64,000 bases of DNA, from positions 62,001 to 126,000 of the forward strand of contig JAAOMT010000129.1 of NCBI GenBank assembly GCA_016748015.1, written 5' to 3'. Position 1 is the first letter of the stretch. Each line of letters begins with the position of its first letter. Under the pieces are notes generated by a model. The model was not told the DNA's origin. It saw only the letters and a program-made list of their open reading frames with translations, and ran no database searches. Shown in pieces: positions 38,600 through 51,016 of the stretch. A program made the position numbers and the translations under genes. This stretch comes from Geosiphon pyriformis. Lineage: Eukaryota > Glomeromycota > Glomeromycetes > Archaeosporales > Geosiphonaceae.

Positions 38600-39992
38600 C
38601 TTGTTCAAATCTTGGGGTGTAAAGTTAAATAAAATCGGCAAATAATTGAACCTGAAAGATAATAAGCTGAAAATACCCTATTTATTTTTTACCTAATTAA
38701 TTCGATTATTTATTTTTGTCAGTAAATAAATATATATTTAAATTTTACTTTAAATTTAGTTAATTTCAAAAATTGCAATCAAAATATTAAATCAGTATTT
38801 TTTTTACAAAATAATATTTTATTGGATTTGTTTTATAACCAATAAATAAATCCAAAAAACAAGAAAAACATAAATTTATAAGTGTAATCCAACCACCCAC
38901 TATTTTTGTACAATACAGTTATTATACATTAAACATAAATCGTGTTACAAATAATATATAATTAATTAGCAAATTAATTTCTTTTATTTTAAAATATTGA
39001 ATTCAAATTAAGTATTATTGTAATTGTTTAAAAAAAATTTTTTTAAGAATTTTAAAATCTGAACATTTTATTGTTAGGTTTTATGTTTTAAAAAAAAGCT
39101 TTAAGAATTAACAGTTAAATTAAAAAACTTAAATTTAAAATTTAGATTATTATATTTGAAAATCTTTTACAGCTAAAATCAAATAGCAATTATTTAAAAT
39201 ATTTAGATTTAAATATAAATTTATAATGTTTTTTAAAAACACTAAAAATAGTATTGCAATAATAAAATTAGATCAAAAATTTATTAATAATATAGATGTA
39301 TTAAATTTAAATAAAATAAATATTATTAAAAAAAACAAAAATTTTTAATATTGTTATTTTTTGGTATTTTTTTATTATTTTTCAATAAAATGTAAACTAA
39401 TTATTATTTAACATATTATAATAATAGATGTTTTAAATTAGACATATATTATATATTTTTTACATGTAATTAACTATTTAAATTAATTAAAATCAAATTA
39501 TATTAAATTTAGAAAAGTAAATTTAACTAAATAATTATTTTTTATATAATTATAATTAAATTATTGCTATTATAAATTAAACCAGCTAACTATAAAACAG
39601 TTTTATTTATATTATATTTAATATTAATAATTTGAAATTATGAAAAAATTATTATTTTTATTAATAAAAAAATCTGAATTATTATTAAAAATATTATTAT
39701 TAAATAAATTAAATAAATTAAATAAATTATATTTTACTTTAAAATAAATTACTTTTCTGTTTAAATTATTAAAAATTTTTCCAAAATATCAATATTTTTT
39801 TTAATTATAAAACTTTTTTTATTTTAATATTTAAAAAAAATTATTATTAATTTTATAACTAAATTAATAAGTTTAATAATATAAAAAAAACTTTTTGTTT
39901 TCTTAATTTTATGATCACAATCAGAGCAAAGAATAAAAAAATTGCACTTAATATTTTTTCTAAGATATTTAATAAGATTTCAACCAGAGGAG
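38600..39992. other. AT desert right of the gene island
   Basis: Composition drops to almost pure A/T after about 38690. No open frame or repeat family recognised. The BRD8-like promoter should lie at its left end. Confidence 0.6.
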
Positions 39993-40005
39993 TTTTTTCT
40001 GTTAT
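39993..40005. repeat. Left 13-bp target-site duplication of LINE copy D
   Basis: TTTTTTCTGTTAT, directly before the T-run representing the copy D poly(A) tail; repeated at 56612-56624. Confidence 0.65.
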
Positions 40006-40029
40006 TTTTTTTTTTATTTTGGTTTAATG

Positions 40030-40141
40030 AATGTAACCTAATTGCTATCTAGAAAACATGTGATATATATACATTACAAAGCTAAATGCAATTCATGCAT
40101 TTATGACATGTAACCAGCAACTCGGGCCAGTCCAGGCTACA
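40030..40141 (-). other. LINE copy D 3' UTR with hairpin
   Basis: Transcript-sense order matches the other copies. It holds TAAATGCA-TGAAT-TGCATTTA (about 40084-40104), an 8-bp perfect stem with a 5-nt loop, followed by the A-rich tail. Confidence 0.6.
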
Positions 40142-42927
40142 CTACAAATTAGCTACCACTGATATCATACCTCCCATATCCAAAAAAATCTGGCAACTAG
40201 TATGCAAACCAGAATATACTCCTCTGGTCTCATCTACACTAAGCAATCTAACAACTCCAACACTTAATTTATCTCTAACAATATCCACTAAATGTGACAT
40301 ACTGCCATCAGTGACTATTTTTTCTGCCTTTTTCATGAACAATTGGTGGTTAGATCTTTTGTATCATATCACAGATCTGTACGATAAAGCCAGATTCCTG
40401 ATAAAATCAATCACTATTGCACCAGCCACAACAAAGCAACCAAGAGCATCCAAAGCTTTACAGTACTAACCACTTAACACAAAGTTTTTAGCCAACATGG
40501 AATAAAATCTAGCATCACCTGCACCAAAAGATAGGTCCTGTACTATCATAGAAAAAGAGACAATAACATTAGACAGTAACAACCACCTTACACAAAACCC
40601 AGACAAGATTTCATTACAAGTCAATGTATCAGAGAAGCACATAAAAGAATGTTCAGATGTGTCAACCTTATCACAAAACAGATACCTGACATTAAGATAA
40701 GAAATGCAGTACACACGCTTATTGGCTGCTACAAGCAAACAGTCATGCAAAGATTTCATAAAATATAACCTCAAAGCTGCTAACTGATGACTTGTGTAAC
40801 CAGAAGTCATGTGACCATCAGGATGTCAGACTGTGAAAGTTCTCTTCTAATCTACTGAATTGACATTACAAGTATTGCTGATTTTGGAACCAAACTCATT
40901 TTCCCAATTTGTTCAATATAATGTTCGAAAGAAGTCCTTAATATAGTGTCAAATATTGCAAGATAGCACCAGATCACCCAATTTTAAAAAAAACTCATCA
41001 ACATATGTAGAAAATGAGACATCATACCAGCAGGCATCTGAGGTAATCTCATTAGCACACTTGTTTCCCAAGATACCAGAATGGCCTTTGACTTTGAGCC
41101 ATGCTACAGCAAGTGACTTCCTTCTAATAAAGTTAACTATCTGCCTATGCTCCATCCATAGATTCTTTCTGAAATCAGGATAAGCCAAAAGCAATTCATC
41201 CATATAAGTAGAAAGAACAGCCTGGCTATCAGAATGGATAAAAACACTGCTATCCAAAGGAACACAGGCAAGTACAAGAGCAATGGCTTTAAGTTCTACT
41301 AAAATAGATGACATGACCCCCAGAACTTTCATACCAACACCAAGGCCAAACTTTGGAAAGAATGCAGCAGCCCTGACTACAATAGAACAAGAGCCAAAAT
41401 GTTTTAGAGAATCATCTGTAAACACATCAAATAAGACCAGACCAGAATCTAAAAAAATAGTTTGAGCTTCACTAATTGCACTGGTAACAACCGGATTCAC
41501 TAAACAGTTAATAAACATATATGGCCTGACATTAACAGCTAGCAAACAAGTACCCAAAAAGCGAATGGCTGAGTTAAACCAAACCGGAACAGGGCCATGC
41601 AGATTCAATCACTTTCAATGCTTAAAGCACTTCCAGTCGAGGCACTCACTCTTTTTGTTTAACAGTTAATCTATGAAAGCAATTTTATAATGCATTAGCA
41701 AATGGGCCACTCTGAAGAATACACTATTACCGAGAACTTCAGAGATTGGCATTCCAACAGAGTGATGAAAAGCTGTTAACAGAGTAGAAAAGAACAGTCC
41801 ACAGAATGAAAAAATTTTTACCATCCTGGCTAAAAAATTATTCTTAGAATTGATCTGCAACCTGATAAGATGGCACAATAGATAAACAGGTGACCAGCTG
41901 GCTACTTGTAAATCCAAACTCTAATGAATAAAAAGTTGTCCCAAAATACCCGGAGCATTTACAAAATTAATGACAGATGACAATTTATCCTCAGACTGCA
42001 TCTGGGCAAATGTTTTTATGCCATAAAATGAAGAATGTGACAATGCAGTCATAGAAAAATCATAAGGGAGATGCATCTTAAATTTTAAGTCCTTCCTAAT
42101 AATAGCATCTCATCTAGAGCAAATGGCATTAGGAATAAAACTAAACTGGATCCTGTAGCTAATAATAAGTTGCAGGATAGACGACACCAGATAGCAGAAT
42201 TGTTTATCAGATATAGCTTTGTGCAAAACCACATTTGAGAAGAATTGCATATCTGAATACACTTTTAGCAAACTCAGCTTTGAAAGCTTTTCCATTGATA
42301 AAAATGGCAACAGTTTTTTCTATATTGATAGAAATATCATTGAGAGCAAAAAACTTGCTTGCAATGTCCAAAATACATTGGGTGGCAGCTTGACTACTGT
42401 CCACCCAAATTGTATCATTCATAAAAGCCCCAGCAGCAAAAAAAGATGTCATCTCTGCTTGCAATTCTACTTTGTCTGACTTAGCAACAAATCTCAAGTC
42501 AATCCTGTATCCACACAAGTGTTTCTGACTTTTGATTTTGCACAAGAAAGGATCATAAAAGATTCTCCAAAAAAGTGGAAAAAACACTTTACCTTGGTCA
42601 AGCCCATCCAACACCTTATAACTATTAGAGAAGCCAAAATCTGTTATAACCCTGTTGGTTCTGTTCAAATGGATATTTTCAAAAAATTTAATAAATCTAC
42701 TGCACATTTTAATGTATTTCAAACTAGATTTCAGATGAAACTATTCCACAGAGTTATAAGTCTTTTGCATGTCTTGCAATACCATCCAAAGTTCCCTACC
42801 CTTTTCCAAGATGTTCTCTATAATTGATCCAATAACAAATACAGATGACTGAGTTGAAGTACCTTTCAAGACTGAAAAATTGTCACCTCTGAGAACATCA
42901 AATGTATTGCAAGCCAAAGATATACAG
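40142..42927 (-). pseudogene. LINE copy D ORF2, distal part (RT to RNase H)
   Basis: Continues the RT from 52812. The RT catalytic motif reads FMND (about 42435; FVDD in copy E), losing one Asp by GAC to AAC. The RNase H block (about 41440-41080) has FTDDS, ELKAI and HSDSQA. Trp positions read TGA at about 42107, 41612 and 40830, and TAG at two others near 40850 and 40465. Frames are broken repeatedly. Confidence 0.8.
42924..42927. repeat. 4-bp target duplication (ACAG), left of gypsy element
   Basis: Matches ACAG at 52808-52811 directly after the 3' LTR. Confidence 0.75.
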
Positions 42928-43144
42928 TGTTACCAGACGAAATTAGAGATATCATTTAGCATAAAACTATCTCATAATTCCTATCATTAATTAGCATATA
43001 TTATCATTTCAAATTATCACTTATTATATTAGCAAAAAATGTCCGAAATTATCATTTAATTAATAACCCAAATTGTACACAACACAAATGTAACCTAATT
43101 GCAATGATTAATTATGCAATACCCCGAACTATGTAACATTCAAA

Positions 43145-43258
43145 AGTTCGCCAAAATTTATAGAAATTTGCTGAAATAATTGATAGTTCACTGAAATACC
43201 TAATAGTTCGCAGAAATAACTTGTAGTTCACTGAAATGTATCTTTAGTTCAGCGAAAT
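43145..43258 (+). repeat. U3 tandem repeats of TTCGCCGAAAT
   Basis: Five or six degenerate units spaced about 18-24 bp apart, each built on TTCGCCGAA. Differences between the two LTRs fall mainly on the CpGs of this motif. The LTR at 62001-62060 has better-preserved CpG versions (TTCGCCGAAATG, TTCAGCGAAAT). Confidence 0.65.
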
Positions 43259-43308
43259 TATAGAAAATAGCAAAGTTCAAGTTCATAGAATAGTGTTACG
43301 ACAAGTTG

Positions 43309-43316
43309 TATAAAAG
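43309..43316 (+). promoter_or_regulatory. TATA box of the 5' LTR
   Basis: TATAAAAG downstream of the U3 repeats; identical at 52202-52209 in the 3' LTR. Confidence 0.6.
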
Positions 43317-43916
43317 AAGAGCTTCTCTCTTCGAGAAAATATATCTTATTTTAGATTTATCTCTTAAAAACTGTTCCTATATACACAAAAAGAAATAAAT
43401 ATCAAATAATTCGAAAAACCAAATTCTTTAATTATTGTACTTGGAAAATCCCCAAAACCCAACTAACATTTCGAAATTGATTAGTTACCAATTTCAGTAA
43501 ACTGTTAATGACTCCAGGCCTGGATAGAAAATGTTTTCCTTGATAAAATTCCTATTTTTTTTTACATTTCTTTTATATTCTTTTTTTTCTTTTATTATTA
43601 TAATCATTAGGGTAGCCTACAGACAAGATTTCTGTAGAAGAGTTGACTTTCACAGCAAAGTAACTACACATTTTTTAGTGAGCTTCCAGACGAGCAATTT
43701 CTGAGAAAGAGTTGACGTTTACTACAACATAACTACATAAAGTAACTGGCAAGGAATTGGTCATTCCACTTATAAGCCCAGCAGTTCAAATTATAAGAAA
43801 TAATTTGAAGATAAATTCAGTTACTGGAGGTTCAACCACATCCAGAAAACGTGAATTCACAGCAAATAAGTATCAACAACATTACAGAAAAGAGACCAAA
43901 AACCTCCGGTAACATT

Positions 43917-43934
43917 TGGTGCTCTCCCACAGAA
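43917..43934 (+). other. Candidate primer-binding site
   Basis: TGGTGCTCTCCCACAGAA starts 2 nt after the 5' LTR; TGG is the usual complement of a tRNA 3' CCA. The tRNA was not identified. Confidence 0.5.
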
Positions 43935-43959
43935 ACAACACAGCAAAAACAACTTCAAA

Positions 43960-45454
43960 GTGGCGACCACACCAGACACAACAACTCTAGAGTATTACCA
44001 ATCAATTTACACCCACTGCAAGCAAAGATTCAACATTCCAGATGGAATTGAAGTTGTCAAGAAATCAGTATACCAATACATTGAAAACCGCATCAACAAT
44101 TATCTTTTTGGAAATTACAATATCTCAGAAGTTAGAAGCAACCTTTACAATAATTTAGCACACTATTCACAGTTGGGAACTGAAGACCTTAATAGTAAAA
44201 CACTTGCCACTTACTTTCACGAACTTAATTTTAACATTATCAAATACTGTGAAGAAACATATCCAAGTGCAGTCTCAATACACTATTGATTTTGAATTGG
44301 AAACAAAAACAAGCAACAAAGGCAAAAACAAATTAAAGCAATATTCAAGAACCACCCCAAATACTCCAACACTACTGAAAACAACTGCCAAACATTTACA
44401 AACACCTGAACAGGGAACCAGTTCAAAACTTCCACTTACTATCCCATCTTTTTTAGCTTCACTTGCACAAGCACAAACACCTAATTCACCCTTGAATCGA
44501 TTTGCAAGACCAGAAGATTTTACATCACTCAGAAGTCCTACCAGACAACAAGAACCCCTTCAAACTAGTTCCAATCTCCTTGATTTTCTAGCTGAAAATC
44601 AAAGTGAACACTCTGAGACAGCAGCAAACGAAGAAAACAACTCTGAAATAACTGAAGAAGAATCAATAGACAGTGAAAACAAAGAAGGTGAAATGACAAC
44701 ATACATCACAAAAATCCCTAAATTCAATGGAGAAGATATTGAGACCAGTCCCCAAGAATGGCTCGACCAAGTTACTAAAGCTGGAGATGCAAATGGATGG
44801 AACGCTGCCAGAATATTAAGAACAATTCCCTACTTTCTCAAAGGAACAGCAGGAGAATGGTTTGAAAACCTTGCCGCCCCATTCAATGATTGGAATGCTT
44901 TCAAAGCAGCCTTTCTTGAACAGTTCACCAACAATAATACCTCCATCACTCTTCGCAATCGTTTTCGAAATATCAAACAAGAACCCTCCGAATCTGTTAT
45001 GACTTATATTGGGAAATTCAACAAACTTCTCAGACGGATTCGCCAACTCGAGACAAACAATTATTATTCTGATGCTCAAATCTTGAATCAATTTATCGCT
45101 GGTCTAAAAAATAAACTAATTAAAAAAGTTCACCCACACGCACCAGAAGATTTAAACTCTGCCATACAGCATGCAAAAAGATACGAAATGGCCATAGAAG
45201 AAGCCAATCGCACAAAACTTGTAAATTTGGCAATTGGAGAAACCAGCTCAGCAGCTGAGGAAAAAATTGACCAACTCACAAAGAAGGTCAAAAACTATTT
45301 TACCAACCAACAACAACAACAACCCCAAAGATATCAACCACCCCAAAGACAAAATCAAAATAACTTTGCACCACTTTCCAATAACCAGCCCCAGAATTGC
45401 CATTACTGTGGAATCTCTGGCCATTGGAAAAGAGATTGCAGAAAGCTGCAATGA
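43960..45454 (+). pseudogene. Gypsy gag with zinc knuckle
   Basis: Capsid/nucleocapsid polyprotein. The reading frame opens at a GTG (43960; ATTPDTTTLEYYQS), shifts by one base near 44280, then runs to TGA 45452. A retrotransposon gag capsid domain is at about 44700-45190 (PQEWLDQV..., GEWFENLAAPFNDWNAFKAAF, FNKLLRRI). A Gln-rich linker leads to the knuckle C-HY-C-GISG-H-WKRD-C (CX2CX4HX4C, about 45395-45440). The terminal TGA sits at a likely Trp position and the same frame continues into pol, so Gag-Pol was probably one long ORF. Confidence 0.85.
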
Positions 45455-46360
45455 GACCAACAAAATAGGGGTAATCAACGTTACTCTCCACCACAGCAAT
45501 CTTATTATCAATCATCACCACCAGCTTACTATCTACCAAGACCCCAATACCAGAATAACTATTATCAGCCCGCCCCACAACCAATCCAACAGCAATACCA
45601 ACAACCACCCACCCAATATTATCAAGTACCTGCTCGAAGACTGATTACACAAAATCAATTTACACCACAAAACCGATACCAAGTAAACAACAGTAGAATC
45701 AGTTCGAACAACCAATTGGTTCTCCAAAATACCACTCAAACAAGACCCAACTATTACTATACTCAACCCAGTTATTTAACAATGCTGGAAGAACAGGATT
45801 TTCACCATACTGCACTCTCGGAAAGTAGAGCTGCAGCACAACAACAACAAAACCCTTCTCATAATCACACCACTATTCCACCAGCCCGAATTGCTGAAAA
45901 TGCCAATCTTTCTGATATCTTTCTTTTTGAATTTGAAGCAAATGAATCACCATTCTTGCTTAGCAATGCAGCGGCTAATGAGCAAAAAGCCATTACTGCA
46001 ATGTACACAGAAGCTGAAGTAAAAGGAAAGCCAATTCGCTTAATCCTAGACAGTGAATCTGCTAGAAGCGTTATTACCTACCAGTCAATGCAACAGTTAA
46101 AAAGAAATGTCGACTGACCAGCTCAAACAGTAATTGTCACTGCCGATGGCATGAAAAAGACCCCAGTAGGAGAAATTGACAATTTTCCATTCACTCTTGA
46201 TGGAATCACCATTCCAGTCAAAGTTCTTGTAATGGACGCACCCCAGTACCAAGCTCTTGTCGGAAATGATTGGCTTCAAAAAGCCAATGCTAATCTGAAT
46301 TGGGAAACACAAGAGTTAACAATCTCCTACCAAGGACAACACGCCCGGGTACCTGCCATT
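45455..46360 (+). pseudogene. Gypsy pol: Q/Y/P-rich linker and aspartic protease
   Basis: The first 330 nt encode a Gln/Tyr/Pro/Asn-rich low-complexity linker (YSPPQQSYYQSSPPAYY...). The retropepsin-type protease follows at about 46000-46330: LILDSESARSVI, then the ALVGNDWL flap-side block. The active-site triad expected as DSG reads DSE (GGA to GAA), so the protease should be dead. TGA at 46115 replaces a likely Trp. Confidence 0.75.
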
Positions 46361-46559
46361 TGTGGTACATTCAACAAACGCTCTGAAAAAGCCCCAGCTT
46401 TTGAATTTGAACCAGAGGAAGAAAAACCAATAATTGAAACATTTATGGCTCTTGGATCAACGTCCAACTGGGCCGATGAAACAGAACAAGAACATTTTAC
46501 CTCACACACTAAACCCAAAACCTCTGGATGGAATATACCTTACTCAAAACCCGAACCAA

Positions 46560-47210
46560 GGAAACAACGCCCCTATATTCCTCTTAAATGTAAGGACTGT
46601 CACAAGAAACTATCATCAATGAGAGCCTGTATTTTGCCTGAAGAAGAATATGAAAATCATACTTGTTATTACTGCAAGGCTTGGCACAGAGAGCGATGGG
46701 GCCATCTAATAAAAAAGAGCAGAAAATGGGACAACACCCTTTGTTTGACTTGTGGAGATATGCTACCAGAAGAATGCAATTGGATTGATGTAGCAATAAA
46801 AGGAGGCATCTGCGATCAGACCTGCCAATATGCTTTATCAATTTCAGAAAAAGTAAAAAGAGGAACACCCTTTAATGCAGCATACAATAGTGCTCTCAAC
46901 AAACTTTATCACTACCCTCATGATGCCGAGATGATTTTCGACTTAGCAATGGCATTAATTAATGGAGCTACCAAAGAAGATGTTCGTCAAATGAAAGAAG
47001 CAGAATACATTGAATACACCATGGAATTAGCTGGATTCGATTATGAAAATAAAGTAGAAGTCTACCACCAAATTGCAAGTCACACCTACTCGATCCAAGA
47101 AGCTCAAATTTAACAATTAGAGCAAATGAACATTAGGCTATGTGAAGAATGCATTATGCCTTACAATGAACAATAGTGTTCTGAATGCTATGCTCTTAGT
47201 ATCCCCTTGC
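46560..47210 (+). pseudogene. Gypsy pol: cysteine-pair-rich module of unknown function
   Basis: Between protease and dUTPase lies a roughly 215-residue region with repeated CxxC pairs: CKDC (46591), CYYC (about 46663), CLTC (about 46744), then CDQTC, and after two stops (TAA 47111, TAG 47174) CEEC and CSEC. Spacing suggests two or more zinc ribbons, with a helical middle (AEMIFDLAMALINGATKEDVRQMKEAEYIEYT). I know of no function. Confidence 0.6.
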
Positions 47211-47349
47211 CCAGCAAAAATGATGAAAATGAAATTGAATTCAGAAAACCTGAAGAAACGGAAGAAATTGAAACAACACCTATCTACCTTATTGAAAATC
47301 AGCCTGCCTTACAACTTAAATACTTTAACAACAATGGACAAGGAATAAA

Positions 47350-47743
47350 ATCCGAAAAAACACACGAAATGGATGCTGAATATGACCTAAGATATTCAGG
47401 CAAGGATACTCTTGTTCTCAAACCCAAATCTCTCACAAAAATTAACCTCAAAATTGCACTCGAAATCCCGCCAGGAGCAATGGTTCAAATCGCCTTCTGG
47501 TCCTTTCTGGCAAGCAAGAAAATTAATGTCAGAGAAAGAATAATCGATGCTGGATATACTGAAGACATAACAGTGATGCTTCAAAATGAAACTGACAAAC
47601 CATTCAAGATTAAACATGCTGAAAAAATTGCCCAAGCTATTTACCTACCCTTAATTAACATTTCGGGTTTGCAACTAGTCAATCAAAGAGAACAATTAGG
47701 AAAAAGCGATAAAGGAACCCAAAGTTTTGGTTCAACTAGATGA
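47350..47743 (+). pseudogene. Gypsy pol: dUTPase domain, motifs eroded
   Basis: Trimeric-type dUTPase, which hydrolyses dUTP to dUMP and limits uracil in cDNA. All five motifs can be placed: 1, DAEYDL (about 47372; G to E); 2, PGAMVQIAFWSFLA (47470-47511; SRSS-type residues lost); 3, RIIDAGYTEDI (about 47538-47570; Tyr and first Asp kept, G to E); 4, EKIAQAIYLPL (about 47620-47652); 5, GTQSFGSTR (47714-47740; G to S and G to R). Every deviation fits a single C-to-T or G-to-A change. In frame with protease and RT; followed by TGA 47741. Confidence 0.85.
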
Positions 47744-49580
47744 TTCACAGTTCCAGTTAATATAGCTCTTAACACACAGAATGAATCCCACCAGATTCTC
47801 AGACTTCTACAACCGATTACTATCTCACCCTTTGGAAAACATCTAGAAATCTACACCTGCCCAAAGTCAACAACCACACAACAAATTTTTGAGTTCAATG
47901 AACAAGTCTGCTTGGAACATAATATTTCGATCCCAAACATTTATATTCCAGAAGGAACAAAGAAAGTCTGAGTTACTTTTTACAATCCCAATAATTACCC
48001 CATAATTTTATTAAATAATTTAGAAATTGGAGTTATTCACAGTAATATATTTCAACAAGAATTACCCCAAATAGTTCCCGATTTCTCTGAAATTATTGGA
48101 CATTTAATACCAAAAATCAACCCAAACTCTAGCTCTGAAAACTACCATGTTGTCATGGAAAAACTATCTCGAATCAACATAGGACAACTTGAACCACAAC
48201 AACAGACCCAGCTCAAAGAGCTAATTGCAGAATTTGCTGACATCTTTGCCAAAAACAACAATGACTTAGGAAGAACTAATTTGGTTCAACACCAAATCTA
48301 TACAGAAGATGCCAAACCAAGGCGACAACAAGCCTACTGAGTTGCCCCAGAAAGTCACCAATTTATCCGAGAAGAAGTACAATGAATGCTTAACAATAGG
48401 CTTATTCAACCATCAATGAGCCCATGGGCTTTATCTGTGGTCCTAGTTAAAAAAAAAATGGAAAAATACGATTTTGTGTTGATTACCGACAACTCAACAG
48501 TGTTACCATTAGGGATGCCTACCCTCTTCCCCAAATTGATGACATGTTGGATGCCCTTGGAAAGTCCAAATACTTTTCAACATTAGATTTAGAGAGTGGA
48601 TACTGACAAGTTGCTATAAATCCCAAAGACCACCCCAAAACAGCATTCACCATTCAAGGAGGAAATTCCGAGTTCAATGTAATGCCTTTCGGATTATGCA
48701 ATGCACCAGCAACATTCCAAAGACTCATGGATGTTGTTTACAAAGGCCTTCTTTGGAAATCAGTAGTAGTTTATCTTGATGACACTGATGTTTATTCACC
48801 ATCTTTCGAGCTACATTTAATTCACCTGTGAGAAGTTTTTCAATGATTACAGAAAGCAGAATTGAAATTGAACATTGAAAAATGCTACTTCAGAAAAACA
48901 AGTTTAGCTTTTCTTGGTCACATTGTTAGCAAAAATGGAATTAAACCAGACCCTGGAAAAATCAGTACTGTCAAAAACTTCAAGACTCCACAAAATATCA
49001 CAGAATTAAAAGGATTTATTGGATTAGCATCCTATTACCAAAAATTCATCAAAGAATTCTCAGAAATTGCAAAACCCCTCAACCAGCTCACTACTAAAAA
49101 TGTCGAATACAAATGGACAGAAGAACACCAAAATGCCTTCAAAATACTTAAGGAAAAACTTACAACAGCTCCAATCCTCGCCTACCTAGACTTCAATAAC
49201 CAATTCCAGTTAGCAACTGACACCTCTTATACTGCCTTTGGTGCCATCCTATCACAGTTAGATGACAATGGAAATAAGCGAGTAATTGCTTATGCTAATA
49301 GAACATTAAAGCCAGCCAAAAAGAACTACCCCACAACAGAATTAGAAACTGCAGCAGTAATCTGGGCCCTACATCACTTCAACCTTTACCTCAGACCCAA
49401 AGAATTTGATATTATCATTGATAATATTGGACTTAAATGGCTTCAAAACAAAAACACCCAGCTGAACGCAAAACAAACCCAATGGACAGGATTTTTAGCT
49501 AATTACCGATACATCATATACCACAAACCAGGAAAACTCCACACCAACATTGATTGTCTTTCAAGAATAAGACAAGATTA
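47744..49580 (+). pseudogene. Gypsy pol: reverse transcriptase and RNase H
   Basis: After a connector (about 47745-48120) the RT starts near 48150. Seen: LIQPSMSPWALSVVLVKKK; after a one-A loss in the A-run at 48450-48459, RFCVDYRQLNSVTIRDAYPLP; KYFSTLDLESGY; MPFGLCNAPATFQRLMD; the catalytic VYLDD (about 48770) and FLGHIVS. RNase H spans about 49180-49570 with LATDTSYTAFGAIL, TELETAAVIWAL and IIIDN. TGA occurs at 47741, 47969, 48338, 48383 and 48604; the last is the conserved Trp of SGYWQ. Both catalytic centres keep their acids. Confidence 0.9.
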
Positions 49581-51016
49581 GAAAACAAAACCAACACCCA
49601 TTTGAATTAACAGCATCAAAACAACAAACAATGAACCCCGAAAACTACAACAATCTCAAACAATATTTGGAGACATTAACAATCCCAACAGATTAGTCCC
49701 CAGATGAAAAATATCAGTTACAACAACAAGCCAAACAATATTTTCTACACAACAACATTATCTATTATCGAAATTTCAAAAACCCAACCAAACCACTCAG
49801 ATTAATACAAGAACAGGAAAAAGAGACCATTTTATACAATATGCACTCAGATCCTTCATCAGCACACTTCGGAAAAGATAACACCACTCAAAGAACACTA
49901 GAATACTATTTTTGGCCTTGAATGAGAAAAGACATTCACAAATATGTCGAATCTTGTGATAGTTGTCAAAAAAGAGGAGAAACTTGCCCTACAGAACCTT
50001 TAAATCCAATCAAAGTTGGACAGCCTTTTGACAGAGTTAGTATCGATTTAGTTGGACCACTATCTATTACCACTCAAGGAAACCATTATATTGCAGTAGC
50101 TGTAGACTATCTTACTAAATGGCCTGAAGCCAGAGCCATTCAACGAGCAGATGCAAAATCAGTAGCAAATTTCATCTATGAAGACATCATTTGTAGACAT
50201 AGATGTCTAATTGAACTTTTATCCGATCAGGGAACACACTTTGTGAACAACCTGATACAAGAAATTTGTGAATGATTCAGTGTCAAAAGACCTCTGTTTT
50301 TGCCCTACCATCCACAAACAAATGGACTTATGGAATGTTTTAACAGAACATTGTGTGAATCATTAGCCAAAGTCTCAACCAATTTTGAGCAAGAATGGGA
50401 TCTCTTTATTCCATCAGTGTTACTAGCATATAGGACATTAAAACAAGATACCACGAAACACACACCATTTGATTTAACTTATGGAAGGATGGCAACATTA
50501 CCAATTAGTTTCACAGTAGAAACATACCCAGCACAACTGATTGATGAAAACAATTTACAAGAAACGCTTCAGCGAAGAGCCTACACTCTGCTTAGCACAT
50601 TGGAAGGAAAACGACGAATAGTAGCCACCCATATTAAACACTCCCAAGCTCAACAAAAAAAATGGCATGATGACAAATTGCCTTCAGTCACCAATAAATT
50701 CAAAATTGGAAACAAAGTTCTCTTACACAGAACTAAAGCTGAAAAACAATGAAGTGGAAAATTTGAAAATAAATGGGATGGACCATTCTTTATCTATGAA
50801 GTTTTAGGCAATGGATCATACAAGCTAAGACTTGATGACAAAATCCTAGCAAAAGTTGCACATAGAGATTGTTTGAAACACTATTATTCCAGAAACAATC
50901 CTGAATCATTAATTCCACAAATTGGTACACATTCCCCTTTGATCAGTCTTGAAGATATTCCCCGAAACGTAGAACCAATAGTTGTCATTGAACAACCTTC
51001 TAATCTGAACACTTAA
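49581..51016 (+). pseudogene. Gypsy pol: integrase with GPY/F-type tail
   Basis: In a frame shifted by one base near 49578. HHCC zinc domain: HSDPSSAHFG and CDSC (about 49845-49970). The catalytic DDE acids are all present: SIDLVGP (about 50040), LSDQGTHF (about 50220) and GLMECFNRT (about 50330). The tail with KWDGPFFIYEVL (about 50770) is GPY/F-like; no chromodomain seen. TAG near 49695 and TGA at 49919, 50273 and 50750 (three Trp positions) interrupt it. Ends TAA 51014-51016. Confidence 0.85.

Larger units (their letters stand above)
42928..43914 (+). repeat. 5' LTR of the gypsy element
   Basis: 987 bp. U3 contains degenerate TTCGCCGAAAT repeats at 43145-43258, then TATAAAAG at 43309-43316, then AGAGCTTCTCTCTTCGAGAA, which probably lies near the transcription start. 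Same length as the 3' LTR, no indels. Confidence 0.95.

Noticed and set aside
40142-42810. Treating 40006-42927 and 52812-56611 as two separate LINE copies
   Set aside because: Both halves join across the gypsy target site with a shared 4-bp duplication and complementary domain coverage, so they are one copy.
43917-43934. Assigning a specific tRNA primer to the PBS
   Set aside because: The complementary tRNA end cannot be identified from this window; only the TGG start and position support a PBS.
45248-45766. Hydrophobic minus-strand frames opposite gag-pol
   Set aside because: They arise from reading the Gln/Asn-rich coding strand backwards, which yields Leu/Val-rich strings; no independent support.
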